A stretch of 64,000 bases of DNA from NCBI RefSeq assembly GCF_011947285.1, contig NZ_JAAOZT010000002.1, positions 372,001 through 436,000 on the forward strand, given 5' to 3'. A model generated the notes under the pieces. The model was given only the letters and a program-made list of their open reading frames with translations, had not been told where the DNA came from and searched no databases. The stretch is from Glaciimonas immobilis. GTDB taxonomy: Bacteria; Pseudomonadota; Gammaproteobacteria; Burkholderiales; Burkholderiaceae_D. Numbering within the stretch: position 1 is the stretch's first letter; every line of letters starts with the position of its first letter. The position numbers were made by a program, and so were the translations under genes. Shown here one piece after another: positions 56,087-64,000 of the stretch.

Positions 56087-57145
56087 ATGACTACATTATT
56101 CGATCCTATCAAAATTGGCGGTTTTCAACTTCCTAACCGCATCATCATGGCACCGTTGACGCGCTCCCGTGCAATTGGGGAAGGTCGCGTACCGAACAGC
56201 CTGATGACCGAATACTACGTTCAGCGCGCTTCGGCTGGTTTGATCATTAGCGAGGCGACTGCGGTAACGCCGCAAGGTGTCGGTTATGCAGATACCCCGG
56301 GGATCTGGTCCGACGCGCAAGTTGCTGGCTGGAAAAATGTAACGGAGGCTGTCCATGCTGCCGGTGGTCGTATCATTCTGCAACTATGGCATGTTGGTCG
56401 TATCTCCGATCCAAGCCTGCTGAACGGGGATTTGCCAGTTGCGCCGAGTGCGATTGCCGCAGAAGGACATGTCAGCCTGTTACGCCCAATGCGTAATTAC
56501 GTCACGCCACGCGCGCTTGATCTGGAAGAAATCCCCGGCATCGTCGCAGCCTTCCGTAAAGGTGCAGAAAATGCCAAGGCAGCCAACTTTGACGGCGTAG
56601 AAATTCACGGCGCGAATGGTTATTTGCTGGATCAATTTCTCCAAAGCAGCACCAACCAACGCACCGACATTTATGGTGGTTCGTTAGAAAATCGCGCACG
56701 TTTAATGCTTGAAATTACGGATGCATGTATTGAGGTATGGGGCGCGCCACTGGTCGGTATGCATTTGGCACCAGCTTGCGACACCCACACAATGGGCGAT
56801 GCTAATCCATTGGAGACATTCAGCTATGTCGCCCGAGAACTGGGCAAACGCAACATCGCGTTTATTTGCGCGCGCGAAGGTCAAACGCCAACGCGCTTAG
56901 GCCCACAACTTAAGCAAGCATTTGGTGGCACTTATATTGCCAACCAGCAGTTGACCAAAGCCGCAGCAGAAGAATTGCTGGCAAAAGGTGAAGCGGATGC
57001 TGTCGCGTTCGGTCAATTATTTATTGCTAACCCAGACTTGCCACGTCGTTTGAAACTGGATGCACCGCTGAATGCACCAAATTCAGAAACATTTTATGCA
57101 GCGACGCCAGAAGGCTATACCGATTATCCCGCGCTGGCTGCTTGA
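56087..57145 (+). CDS. nemA: alkene reductase, Old Yellow Enzyme family (NemA-like)
   Basis: FMN-dependent NADPH enzyme that reduces the C=C bond of electrophilic alkenes such as N-ethylmaleimide and some nitro compounds. It has 352 residues. The FMN-site start is MAPLTRSRA with Thr, as in classical OYE. The substrate-binding HGANGYLLDQFL supplies the His and Asn pair, and NQRTDIYGGSLENRARL is a family signature. The C-terminal phosphate site reads EADAVAFGQLFIANPDLPRRL. The neighbours (an ArsR regulator and exporter) fit E. coli-like nemRA logic with another regulator class. Confidence 0.9.
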   Translation: MTTLFDPIKIGGFQLPNRIIMAPLTRSRAIGEGRVPNSLMTEYYVQRASAGLIISEATAVTPQGVGYADTPGIWSDAQVAGWKNVTEAVHAAGGRIILQLWHVGRISDPSLLNGDLPVAPSAIAAEGHVSLLRPMRNYVTPRALDLEEIPGIVAAFRKGAENAKAANFDGVEIHGANGYLLDQFLQSSTNQRTDIYGGSLENRARLMLEITDACIEVWGAPLVGMHLAPACDTHTMGDANPLETFSYVARELGKRNIAFICAREGQTPTRLGPQLKQAFGGTYIANQQLTKAAAEELLAKGEADAVAFGQLFIANPDLPRRLKLDAPLNAPNSETFYAATPEGYTDYPALAA

Positions 57146-57241
57146 TATCCGGCATGTGATAATTTAGCTTCGTGGGCTGATATTTAGATCAACAGTGATT
57201 TAATACACAGCGTAACGAGCGTTAATGCATTACGTCAGGAG

Positions 57242-57281
57242 ATCGCAAATCGACTTTGTAAGTCTGTTTGCGATTTTTTTT
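57242..57281 (+). terminator. rho-independent terminator after the alkene reductase gene
   Basis: ATCGCAAA (57242-57249) pairs with TTTGCGAT (57267-57274), with an inner GACT/AGTC pair, followed by eight T. Confidence 0.88.
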
Positions 57282-57308
57282 GGCTACGTTTTAGTCAAGC
57301 GTGCGCTG

Positions 57309-58829
57309 TTATCCTGCGGCGGAGCGGCTGTACACAAGCTCGTTGAATACGCTTCGCACTGCCGGAATTAATTCTGAGGCGGTCAGGCCAATCGGCCCGC
57401 ACCCCTGCGATACCAGAAGATCGGCTGCGCTTCCATGCAACCAGACCGCGCCCATAGCGGCATTCCAATCCGACCATCCTTGCGCCAATAGTGCGCCGCA
57501 AATGCCGGACAATACGTCGCCGCTGCCGCCGGTTGCCAATGCAGGATTTCCGGTTGGGTTGATTATGGCATCGCCATTGGGATGCGCAATCACGCTACCA
57601 GCACCTTTGAGAACGACGACCGCGTTGAAGTTGTGTGCCAGACGGCGGGCAGCAGCCAGACGGTCTGACTGGATGTTGGCAGTACTGACGCCAAGTAGCC
57701 GCGCCGCCTCCAGAGGATGTGGGGTCATAATGGTGTGCAGCGCCGATTGTCGCCGTTGCGCTACCAACTGATGCAATGCTGGCTCAATGGCGATCAGGTT
57801 AAGCGCATCGGCATCCAGCACCAGATCGCGCGGGGTCATTAAAGTTTTTACCAATAAGTCATGCGCAGGCGGGGAGGTCCCAAGACCTGTCCCAACGACC
57901 AACGTGACCGACGTCAGGTCCAGCTCAGCAGCAACACGACACATCAGCTCGGGCTGATTGCTGTCGTAGGCCGGCCCATGATCAAGAAAGCCGATAAATA
58001 CTTTGCCAGCGCCAGCTTTGGCCGCAGCGCGTGCAGCAAGCACCGCAGCGCCAGACATCCCGCTGGCCCCGCCAATGACGGCAACACTGCCAAAACTACC
58101 CTTGTGTGAATCGCGGGCGCGTGGTTGCAAGTTGCTATCAAACAAGTCGGGAGTGTTCAGCCAGCAATGTGCGGGCGGTGCCAGACTGGCCAAAATATCT
58201 AAACCGGCGACAGTCACCTTGCCCGCGTAATCCGGTCCATCGCCAGTATGTAAGCCAGTTTTGTCGTTGATGAAGGTGATGGTTTGATCGGCGACGATAG
58301 CGATGCCATCAGGACCGACCACCATGCCCGTATCCGCGTTCAGCCCGGTTGGTACGTCAAGCGCCAGAACATGGCAGTTTAAGGTGTTGATGGTGGCGAC
58401 CAGACTACGTAAAGCGCCATCCAGCGGGCGTTGTAAACCTATGCCCAACAAACCATCTATTACCAGGGACCACGCAATGCCGTCTATCGTAAAAAATTGT
58501 TCCGGCGGCATCATATGAACGCCAGCGCGTGCTGCGCGGGCGAGAGCGTTGGCGGCATCCGGCGGTAACTTGTTAACATCCCCTTGCACTAATGCGACGA
58601 CTTCCGCTCCAGCCTGGGTCAGCAGGGTGGCCGCTTCCAGCGCGTCACCACCATTATTTCCCGGGCCGATCAATACCAGAATGCGTGCCTTGTACGCGCC
58701 ATCCGATAACATTTGCAGCGCGGCGTTGGCGGCAGCTTTTCCTGCGCGCTGCATCAATGTATAGGGCGGGAGCATTGCCTGAGCCGCATATTCGGTGCGG
58801 CGGATTTCTGCGCTTGCGTAAAGTGCCAT
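57309..58829 (-). CDS. nnr: bifunctional NAD(P)H-hydrate epimerase / ADP-dependent dehydratase
   Basis: Repairs damaged NAD(P)H (NADHX, NADPHX). The N-terminal epimerase (YjeF_N, about 1-215) has GPGNNGGDALEAATLL. The C-terminal kinase-like dehydratase (about 225-506) has GGASGMSGAAVLAARAA, VLDADALNLI, TPHPLEAARLL, NPALATGGSGDVLSGI. It has 506 residues from the ATG at 58827-58829, preferred for its GAGGA site over an in-frame ATG 48 bp upstream. It is convergent with the alkene reductase. The D-amino-acid dehydrogenase gene lies 71 bp upstream on the same strand. Confidence 0.94.
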   Translation of the reverse strand: MALYASAEIRRTEYAAQAMLPPYTLMQRAGKAAANAALQMLSDGAYKARILVLIGPGNNGGDALEAATLLTQAGAEVVALVQGDVNKLPPDAANALARAARAGVHMMPPEQFFTIDGIAWSLVIDGLLGIGLQRPLDGALRSLVATINTLNCHVLALDVPTGLNADTGMVVGPDGIAIVADQTITFINDKTGLHTGDGPDYAGKVTVAGLDILASLAPPAHCWLNTPDLFDSNLQPRARDSHKGSFGSVAVIGGASGMSGAAVLAARAAAKAGAGKVFIGFLDHGPAYDSNQPELMCRVAAELDLTSVTLVVGTGLGTSPPAHDLLVKTLMTPRDLVLDADALNLIAIEPALHQLVAQRRQSALHTIMTPHPLEAARLLGVSTANIQSDRLAAARRLAHNFNAVVVLKGAGSVIAHPNGDAIINPTGNPALATGGSGDVLSGICGALLAQGWSDWNAAMGAVWLHGSAADLLVSQGCGPIGLTASELIPAVRSVFNELVYSRSAAG

Positions 58830-58900
58830 CGATTTATCCTCTTCGGGTTGGTGCTTTTTAACGCTGCTGGCTGACATTAACGCAGGTTCACTACTTTCGG

Positions 58901-60193
58901 CTAACGTAGATATCGTGCCAGCGTCAGGCCTTCGATGTCTATTTCCGGTAGTTTGCCTGAAATTTGATCGGCGACAATTTTAGCCGCTCCCAATGCCATG
59001 CTCCAGCCACTTCCGCCGTGCCCCACATTGATGTAGACGTTACTGGCGCGGGTGGGGCCGATTAACGGCACTTCGTCCGACAGCATCGGAATATTACCGG
59101 TCCACATTTGGGCGTTGTGATAGTTAGCGGCATCCGGGTACCAGTCTTGCGTGACCTTCAATAATGTACGAAGGGCTTTGTCGTCAAATTCGGTATCGCG
59201 CGCACCCAGTTCCGCAACGCCAGCAACGCGGATTCTTTCGCCGAGGCGCGCCATCGTCACTTTATACGCGTCATCCTGCAATGCAAATTTCGGCGCGACA
59301 TCGTGATTTTTGATTGCTGCGGTGACGGTATAAGTTTTGACTGCCTGCAGCGGAACGTTCAGTCCGATGTTGCGTAGCAAGGGTGCGCTACCGGTTCCCG
59401 CCGCGACCACCACAGTGTCGGCATGCAAAACGTCGGCGCCGATCTTTAACGCTACCCGGACATCATGCGAATCAATCGCATCAACCCTGACATCTAAATG
59501 AAATTGCACCCCGCTAGCTTGCGCGATGGACTTTAATTGTTTGGTGAAAAGCGTACAATTGCCCGACGCCAACTCCGGAAAGTATAGCCCACCAGCAACA
59601 CTGCGTGCGGTATGCAGCGCGGGCTCCAGGGCTTGCGCTGCGGCACCGTCCAGCAACTGGTGTGCAATATTTCGTTCGGCTAATAAGGCTTGGAGCGGGG
59701 CAGTGGCGGCAAGTTCTTTTTGGGTACGAAATAGTTGTAGCAGTCCCGTGGTTTGTTCAAAATCAAGTCGATAGTATTGCTGCATCTCAAGAAGAATAGC
59801 CTGGCTATAGGATGCAAGGCGCCGCATCCGCTCGCTGTGCAATTGATATCGTTGCAATTCTGGGGTAGATGTCCAGCGCAGCATCCAGCGCCAGAGTGAA
59901 GGGCTAAGTCGGGCATTTAGTATCGTCGGCGCCTCCTGACTGAACAATCCGGAAAATACGCGCCGTCTCATGCCATTGACCGCCCATGGCGTACTGGAAG
60001 CTGTTGCCAACATCCCCGAGTTCCCTAGCGTAGAAACTTCTGCGACGTTGCGGCGTTGTTCTATTAGTGCGACCTGATGCCCGGCTTGTGCTAAAAAATA
60101 GGCGGTCGAGATACCGATAATGCCACCGCCGATGACAACAATTTGCTTTTGTGCGGGTTTTAGTAAATCTTGATCTTTCACTATGTGACTCAA
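58901..60193 (-). CDS. FAD-dependent D-amino-acid dehydrogenase (DadA-like)
   Basis: Membrane-associated flavoprotein that oxidises D-amino acids to keto acids. It has 430 residues. The FAD-binding motif is VVIGGGIIGISTAYFLAQAGH at about 19-39. The second family region is LGNSGMLATASSTPWAV, and the C-terminal IPMLSDEVPLIGPTRASNVYINVGHGGSGWSMALGAAK is typical of DadA. E. coli DadA starts MRVVILGSGVVGVASA; this one has an 18-residue extension. No alanine racemase is next to it, so a D-amino-acid substrate other than D-Ala is possible. Probably co-transcribed with nnr. Confidence 0.85.
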   Translation of the reverse strand: MSHIVKDQDLLKPAQKQIVVIGGGIIGISTAYFLAQAGHQVALIEQRRNVAEVSTLGNSGMLATASSTPWAVNGMRRRVFSGLFSQEAPTILNARLSPSLWRWMLRWTSTPELQRYQLHSERMRRLASYSQAILLEMQQYYRLDFEQTTGLLQLFRTQKELAATAPLQALLAERNIAHQLLDGAAAQALEPALHTARSVAGGLYFPELASGNCTLFTKQLKSIAQASGVQFHLDVRVDAIDSHDVRVALKIGADVLHADTVVVAAGTGSAPLLRNIGLNVPLQAVKTYTVTAAIKNHDVAPKFALQDDAYKVTMARLGERIRVAGVAELGARDTEFDDKALRTLLKVTQDWYPDAANYHNAQMWTGNIPMLSDEVPLIGPTRASNVYINVGHGGSGWSMALGAAKIVADQISGKLPEIDIEGLTLARYLR

Positions 60194-60495
60194 TTAATCC
60201 AGCTGCATTTAACAACGACCCACCGACCGTAGTGCTTTCTCTTTACGCACAACGCGGTAAGCGAACTGCTCCAGAGAAGGCGACAGGAATCATACCCTGA
60301 ATTGATAATAATTTTGGATTCCCAAACTATATTTGCTGCCCGGCAAGTGCTGTCCACAAAAAAAATGTGTGGTTGGACGCGAAACGCGAAACATCCCCCG
60401 CCGAGGCAGGATAATATCTATATGTGCGAGATATATTCAGGGATCATGGATGTCCCTGTGCAACCTAAGAACGACGATCTGATATAGCCATTTAT
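60194..60495. other. divergent spacer between dadA-like and AI-2E genes
   Basis: About 300 bp holding both promoters. No gene or clear operator is visible. Confidence 0.4.
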
Positions 60496-61731
60496 ATGTA
60501 TAAAAAGAACATTGCTCCGGCAGAACTACCTGCCAACGTTGTCCCTGCTACGGGCGATGTACTTATTTCATCTGCGCCCGATGACAGCGGTGAGTCGCCC
60601 ACCAAAACGCCGGGCGAACCGTTGCGTGTGCTCGGCCCGACAATAGCGCGTGAGTCAGTCCCCACCAGGATCCACGTGGACGCCCGCGGTGCGGCGTTGA
60701 CGATTATTGCGACGTTCGTGTTTATCTTCGCGCTGCAATGGGCGCAAAAATTTTTAGCGCCGGTGGTCTTTGGTATTTTTATCGCATACACTCTCAACCC
60801 GGTCGTCGGGTGGTTGCAGCGCATAAAATTACCGCGATTAGTCGCCACCAGTATTGTGATGCTGGCGATACTGGGCGGTGGCGCGCTGGTCACTGACGCG
60901 TTACGCGGGGAGTTTCAATCAATCGTAGAACAATTGCCCGAAGCCTCTCACAAATTATCCCGAGGACTCGCAAAGTTGCGAGGGGGTCATCCCACCACCA
61001 TCCAGCAAATGCAGGCTGCGGCCAATGAGCTTGCGAAAGCTGCCGGTAATCAATCGCAAATACATGACTCCTCCACCTCTGTCTCTAAACTCAGTGAATG
61101 GCTGCTGGCTGGTTCGCTTGGCGCCATAGGCGTTTTGGGAGAGGCGCTAGTGGTATTGTTTCTGGTATTTTTCTTGTTGCAATCAGGGGATACGTTCAAA
61201 CGTAAATTGGTAAAATTAACGGGGCCATCGTTAAGCCATAAAAAAGTGACCGTACAAATTTTGGATGAAATCAATACGTCCATTCAAAATTATATGTTTA
61301 TGTTGCTGGTCACCAATATCCTGCTGGCGTTTCTAATGTGGCTGTCATTCCGTATTATTGGGTTAGAAAACGCCGGTGCGTGGGCGGTGGCAGGGGGCTT
61401 TCTTCATATCATTCCCTATTTTGGTTCACTGTTATTTGCGATTGTAACGGGTGTTGCTGCATTCATGCAGTTCGGTACCTTTTCCATGATGTTCCTGCTC
61501 GCGGGTGTCTCTTTGACAATCGCAGCGATCGTCGGCACCTTCGTCACCACCTGGATGACTGGGAGAATCGCCAAAATGAATCCATCTGCGGTGTTTGTTG
61601 CACTGCTATTTTGGGGCTGGCTATGGGGAATGGCGGGACTACTAGTAGGGATTCCGATTGTGGTGATTATCAAGGTGATAGCGGAGCACATTGAAGGCAT
61701 GGCGCCAATAGCGGAATTATTGGGTGAATAA
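60496..61731 (+). CDS. AI-2E family (PerM/YdiK-like) membrane transporter
   Basis: Inner-membrane protein of 411 residues. Residues 1-70 are polar and probably disordered. Then come about eight hydrophobic segments. The family signature is FLAPVVFGIFIAYTLNPVVGWL, and later GGFLHIIPYFGSLLFAIVTG and FWGWLWGMAGLLVGIPIVVIIKVIAEHIEG. Members transport varied solutes, including ions and possibly autoinducer-2, so the substrate is open. Convergent with the lacI-type gene. Confidence 0.85.
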   Translation: MYKKNIAPAELPANVVPATGDVLISSAPDDSGESPTKTPGEPLRVLGPTIARESVPTRIHVDARGAALTIIATFVFIFALQWAQKFLAPVVFGIFIAYTLNPVVGWLQRIKLPRLVATSIVMLAILGGGALVTDALRGEFQSIVEQLPEASHKLSRGLAKLRGGHPTTIQQMQAAANELAKAAGNQSQIHDSSTSVSKLSEWLLAGSLGAIGVLGEALVVLFLVFFLLQSGDTFKRKLVKLTGPSLSHKKVTVQILDEINTSIQNYMFMLLVTNILLAFLMWLSFRIIGLENAGAWAVAGGFLHIIPYFGSLLFAIVTGVAAFMQFGTFSMMFLLAGVSLTIAAIVGTFVTTWMTGRIAKMNPSAVFVALLFWGWLWGMAGLLVGIPIVVIIKVIAEHIEGMAPIAELLGE

Positions 61732-61915
61732 GTGCATTGCAAGAGCAAGGGCGCGTTCGTCAGGTAGCGATAATAGGACAAATCCGCAACTATACTTAAG
61801 ACTCTCAACATGCCGAAATTAACAAAAAGGCGCCCAATCCTCCTATTCAATACAATAAATTTTGGTTGTCTCTGAGTCCGCGCCATGTGACCGGCGCATC
61901 TGCGGTGCGGTTATA

Positions 61916-63001
61916 TTAATCGGGCAGGGCGGTCCGCTTACTCGTGGCCCGAACTATAAGTTGGGTTGGTAAAAACTGTGGCTTAACGCGGTCACCATTG
62001 ATTTGAGATAAAAGAGAATTCACTAACGCGTGTCCGGCACTCTGAATCGGTTGACCAATAGTTGTTAGTGGCGGATGAAAATAACGAGCCAGTTCGATAT
62101 CATCGTAGCCAACCACGGCCACGTCCTGGGGTACATGCAGATTGTGTTCGCGCAGGGTATTTATGGCCATCATCGCGAGCAAATCGCTACAGGCAAAAAT
62201 AGCATCGAATGCAACGTTGCGTCGACACAAATCATGCACTGCCTCCTTGGCGCTTTCAGCAATAAAGGAAACGGGAACACATAATAGAGGATCGAATTCC
62301 ATATTGTTCTGAGCTAATGCGTTTCGATATCCCTCAAACCGCTGCGCCACTTCTGGCAAATTCGTATCGCCAAAAAATACGATTTTGCGTCGTCCAAGCG
62401 CAAGCAAATGTTCTGTCGCCAAAAAACCGCCGTGTACGTTATCGCTACCTACCGTGCAGTATAGTTGTTGTGGTAATTGGGCACCCCATACAACCACCGG
62501 AACCCTGCGCGAGGCTAATTCATTGAGCTGGTCATGGTGGCGCCATTGCCCGATCAGGATGATTCCAATCGCGCGTCCGGCATCGTAAAAGTGGGCCGCC
62601 GTATCCAACCGCTCGGCATCAATGCGCGAGAGCAGCATGTCCAAACCTTGCTCCGTGAGTGCGTCGGCCAGACTGCCAAGCATACTCAAAAAAAACGGAT
62701 CGGATAAATGTTGTTGGGTTTGCGCGTCATACGGCACCACAACAGCAACTGTCCGATTCTGTCCAAGCCGCAAATTTTTCGCACCGATATTGATTGAATA
62801 ATTCAGTGACCGTGCCAACTCAGCGATTCGAATCCGAGTTTCTTCATTGACCAGAGAACTTTGATTTAGCGCCCGCGATACGGTCGAGGTGGATACGCCC
62901 GCCAAGCGGGCTATATCAACCATTTGCAGACGCCGACGCTCAGTAACTGAAGTTCGCTGGCCTTCCAATTCTTGTTTTTTTTTGTCTACCATCACATCCA
63001 C
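61916..63001 (-). CDS. LacI-family transcriptional regulator
   Basis: A 361-residue regulator. The helix-turn-helix is MVDIARLAGVSTSTVSRALN at about 27-46, followed by the hinge SLNYSINIGAKNLRLGQNRT. A sugar-binding-like domain runs to the end. The N-terminus has an unusual 26-residue charged extension encoded partly by a run of nine A (62975-62983 as T on the plus strand). No ribosome-binding site is clear; a later start at residue 27 is possible but would leave the DNA-binding domain at the very end. It is divergent from a TonB-dependent receptor with two LacI-type operators between, so it probably controls that receptor. Confidence 0.88.
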   Translation of the reverse strand: MDVMVDKKKQELEGQRTSVTERRRLQMVDIARLAGVSTSTVSRALNQSSLVNEETRIRIAELARSLNYSINIGAKNLRLGQNRTVAVVVPYDAQTQQHLSDPFFLSMLGSLADALTEQGLDMLLSRIDAERLDTAAHFYDAGRAIGIILIGQWRHHDQLNELASRRVPVVVWGAQLPQQLYCTVGSDNVHGGFLATEHLLALGRRKIVFFGDTNLPEVAQRFEGYRNALAQNNMEFDPLLCVPVSFIAESAKEAVHDLCRRNVAFDAIFACSDLLAMMAINTLREHNLHVPQDVAVVGYDDIELARYFHPPLTTIGQPIQSAGHALVNSLLSQINGDRVKPQFLPTQLIVRATSKRTALPD

Positions 63002-63354
63002 ATTTTGGTTATAGCCAGTTTAAATTTTCTTAATATCTTCGATTTGCACTCTTGGTAAGTTCAAAACAAAGATGGCCAAATTGTTAGGCTGAAGCCTGGT
63101 ACGCAGCTGACATTAATAATTTTCCAAAACGTTGGCTTTTAAATCAAGTAAAACAGTCGACAGTCATGCACTGCTGTGACCTCTCACTTTAACTCTCATT
63201 AATAGCCTATTTTATTTGTATTTTAACAATTGTCAAAATGGCTCCAAATACCATTGTAAAAAGCGATAGCCTACACTGAAAAGTTAATTTTAGGAAACTA
63301 ACCCCGCCCAAGAACTGACTATCTGGTAACTACCAAGTCAAAAAACAAATTTAT

Positions 63355-63370
63355 ATGCAAACGTTTGCAT
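63355..63370. promoter_or_regulatory. LacI-family operator
   Basis: ATGCAAACGTTTGCAT is a perfect 16-bp palindrome with the central CG and GCAAACGTTTGC core typical of LacI-family (PurR/CcpA-like) operators. It is 354 bp upstream of the regulator start and 422 bp upstream of the receptor start. Confidence 0.75.
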
Positions 63371-63612
63371 TAAAATGCTCTTTTCTTACTACTCGATATT
63401 TTTGATACGGCTACCGGGAACATTCGCCTTGGAGCGTCAACGTGATCTGTCCATTTTACGAAGATAAATAGCTACATATGCCATTAATTGTTGTTAATTT
63501 GGTGAAATATACTGATTTTATTCAATATAATCTAAATTCGGACCCCGCTTTATTTAGTTAAATTGCGCGTGAAAATTCATCATTTCGGATGTTGATTTAA
63601 AGAAAAATATTT

Positions 63613-63650
63613 TTTACAGTTAGAATTATAAGTTAATACAATCGATTGCA
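63613..63650 (+). promoter_or_regulatory. candidate TonB-receptor promoter overlapped by a second LacI-type site
   Basis: A -35-like TTTACA (63613-63618) is separated by 18 bp from a -10-like TACAAT (63637-63642). The near-palindrome TACAATCGATTGCA (63637-63650) covers the -10 and start region, as a repressor site would. Transcription would begin near 63649. Promoter recognised by eye only. Confidence 0.4.
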
Positions 63651-63676
63651 AAGAATTTTAAAAGCATTTACAATTC

Positions 63677-63709
63677 GCCAACACTAGAAGTAGTGTTGGC
63701 ATTTTTTTT
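63677..63709 (+). terminator. terminator hairpin in the TonB-receptor leader
   Basis: A perfect 10-bp stem (GCCAACACTA at 63677-63686, TAGTGTTGGC at 63691-63700), GAAG loop, then A and eight T. It is 82 bp upstream of the receptor ATG and some 30 bp downstream of the proposed start site, so it would cut the leader short unless it is overcome. Confidence 0.88.
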
Positions 63710-63791
63710 AAACACACGCTGCAATTGCGCTTAAAAAACCAACAATAAATTTTGGCTTCACTTGGGAAGTCAAATTAAAAAAGAGGGGACT

Positions 63792-64000
63792 ATGAAATTA
63801 CGTTATATAAAAGTTACACGCCTGGCTGCAGCAGTTTCGGTCGCGTTATTGCAGATGGGAACGGCTTGTGCGCAGGAGGTTAAGCCAGCTTTAGCCTTGG
63901 ATAACATTGATTCTGCCAAAATCACCGCTTCGAGTGCTGAAAAAGGCAACGCTGTGAATCTGGAGCAGGTGGTAGTCACAGGTACCCCTATGGGCGTAAC
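63792..64000 (+). CDS. TonB-dependent outer-membrane receptor, cut by the window end
   Basis: The first 69 residues of a larger protein. The ATG at 63792 has GAGGGGAC upstream. A signal peptide is cleaved after residue 27 (GTACA). The motif NLEQVVVTGTP at about 56-66 is the typical start of the plug domain of TonB-dependent receptors. The LacI regulator and operators upstream suggest a carbohydrate or oligosaccharide ligand. The rest lies beyond the window, so length and substrate cannot be judged. Confidence 0.85.
   Translation, partial: MKLRYIKVTRLAAAVSVALLQMGTACAQEVKPALALDNIDSAKITASSAEKGNAVNLEQVVVTGTPMGV

Larger units (their letters stand above)
63002..63791. other. 790-bp divergent region between lacI-type and TonB-receptor genes
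   Basis: No gene. It holds a perfect LacI-type operator at 63355-63370, a second near-palindrome at 63637-63650 overlapping a promoter, and a terminator at 63677-63709 in the receptor leader. The rest is AT-rich. Confidence 0.6.

Overview
The window reads as chromosomal DNA of a betaproteobacterium, most likely Burkholderiales and probably Oxalobacteraceae. This rests on gene content and order: a urt urea-transport operon, a dapC-dapD-pilU-arsC-like-dapE-prmB block divergent from smc-zipA, a split nadA-nadC/nadB, and MHS transporters with a long extra loop. The genus cannot be settled from the sequence. Coding density is moderate, with many spacers of 300-950 bp. I see no rRNA, tRNA, CRISPR array, intact insertion sequence or prophage.

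Layout. 1-5,182 (minus): urtA-urtB-urtC-urtD, a urea ABC importer, with urtE probably just outside. 5,675-7,251: a diiron ferritin-like protein and two small unknown proteins. 7,462-9,093 (minus): solute-binding protein and permease of a polar amino-acid importer, separated by a terminator hairpin and with no ATPase nearby. 9,386-18,795 (minus): a DUF2520 protein, the ABC-F protein YheS, PrmB, and the lysine/diaminopimelate genes dapE, dapD and dapC with pilU and an ArsC-like gene between them. 19,171-24,595 (plus): smc and zipA; the expected ligA does not follow, and about 950 bp without a recognisable gene takes its place. 25,550-29,285 (plus): an EthD-like protein, queE, queD, tadA and ldcA. 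29,715-34,649 (plus): ytfQ-ytfR-ytfT-yjfF, a sugar importer of the galactofuranose type. 34,792-37,235: ABC-F protein YbiT and an unknown protein. 37,411-42,831: NAD synthesis (nadA, nadC, nadB) and purT. 43,375-49,421: an MHS transporter and a large PAS-GAF-GGDEF-EAL protein. 49,465-52,987 (minus): a frameshifted MocR-type pseudogene and a nitrate/sulfonate-type ABC ATPase and double permease with no binding protein. 53,692-57,145 (plus): a DUF427 protein, then an ArsR regulator, an MFS exporter and an Old Yellow Enzyme that look like an electrophile-detoxification set. 57,309-60,193 (minus): NAD(P)HX repair (nnrE-nnrD fusion) and a D-amino-acid dehydrogenase. 60,496-61,731: an AI-2E-type permease. 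61,916-64,000: a LacI regulator divergent from a TonB-dependent receptor cut by the window end, with two LacI-type operators and a strong terminator hairpin in the receptor leader.

Most genes are housekeeping or ordinary transport. The less ordinary signals are non-coding. Short tandem arrays (8-17 bp periods) recur in the spacers, several starting at or just after stop codons; the clearest are seven 13-bp units after ldcA and ten 11-bp units after the DUF427 gene. A terminator sits in the leader of a LacI-controlled TonB receptor, and another terminator has no gene assigned to it (26,236-26,266). These are read from sequence by eye and no search was run.
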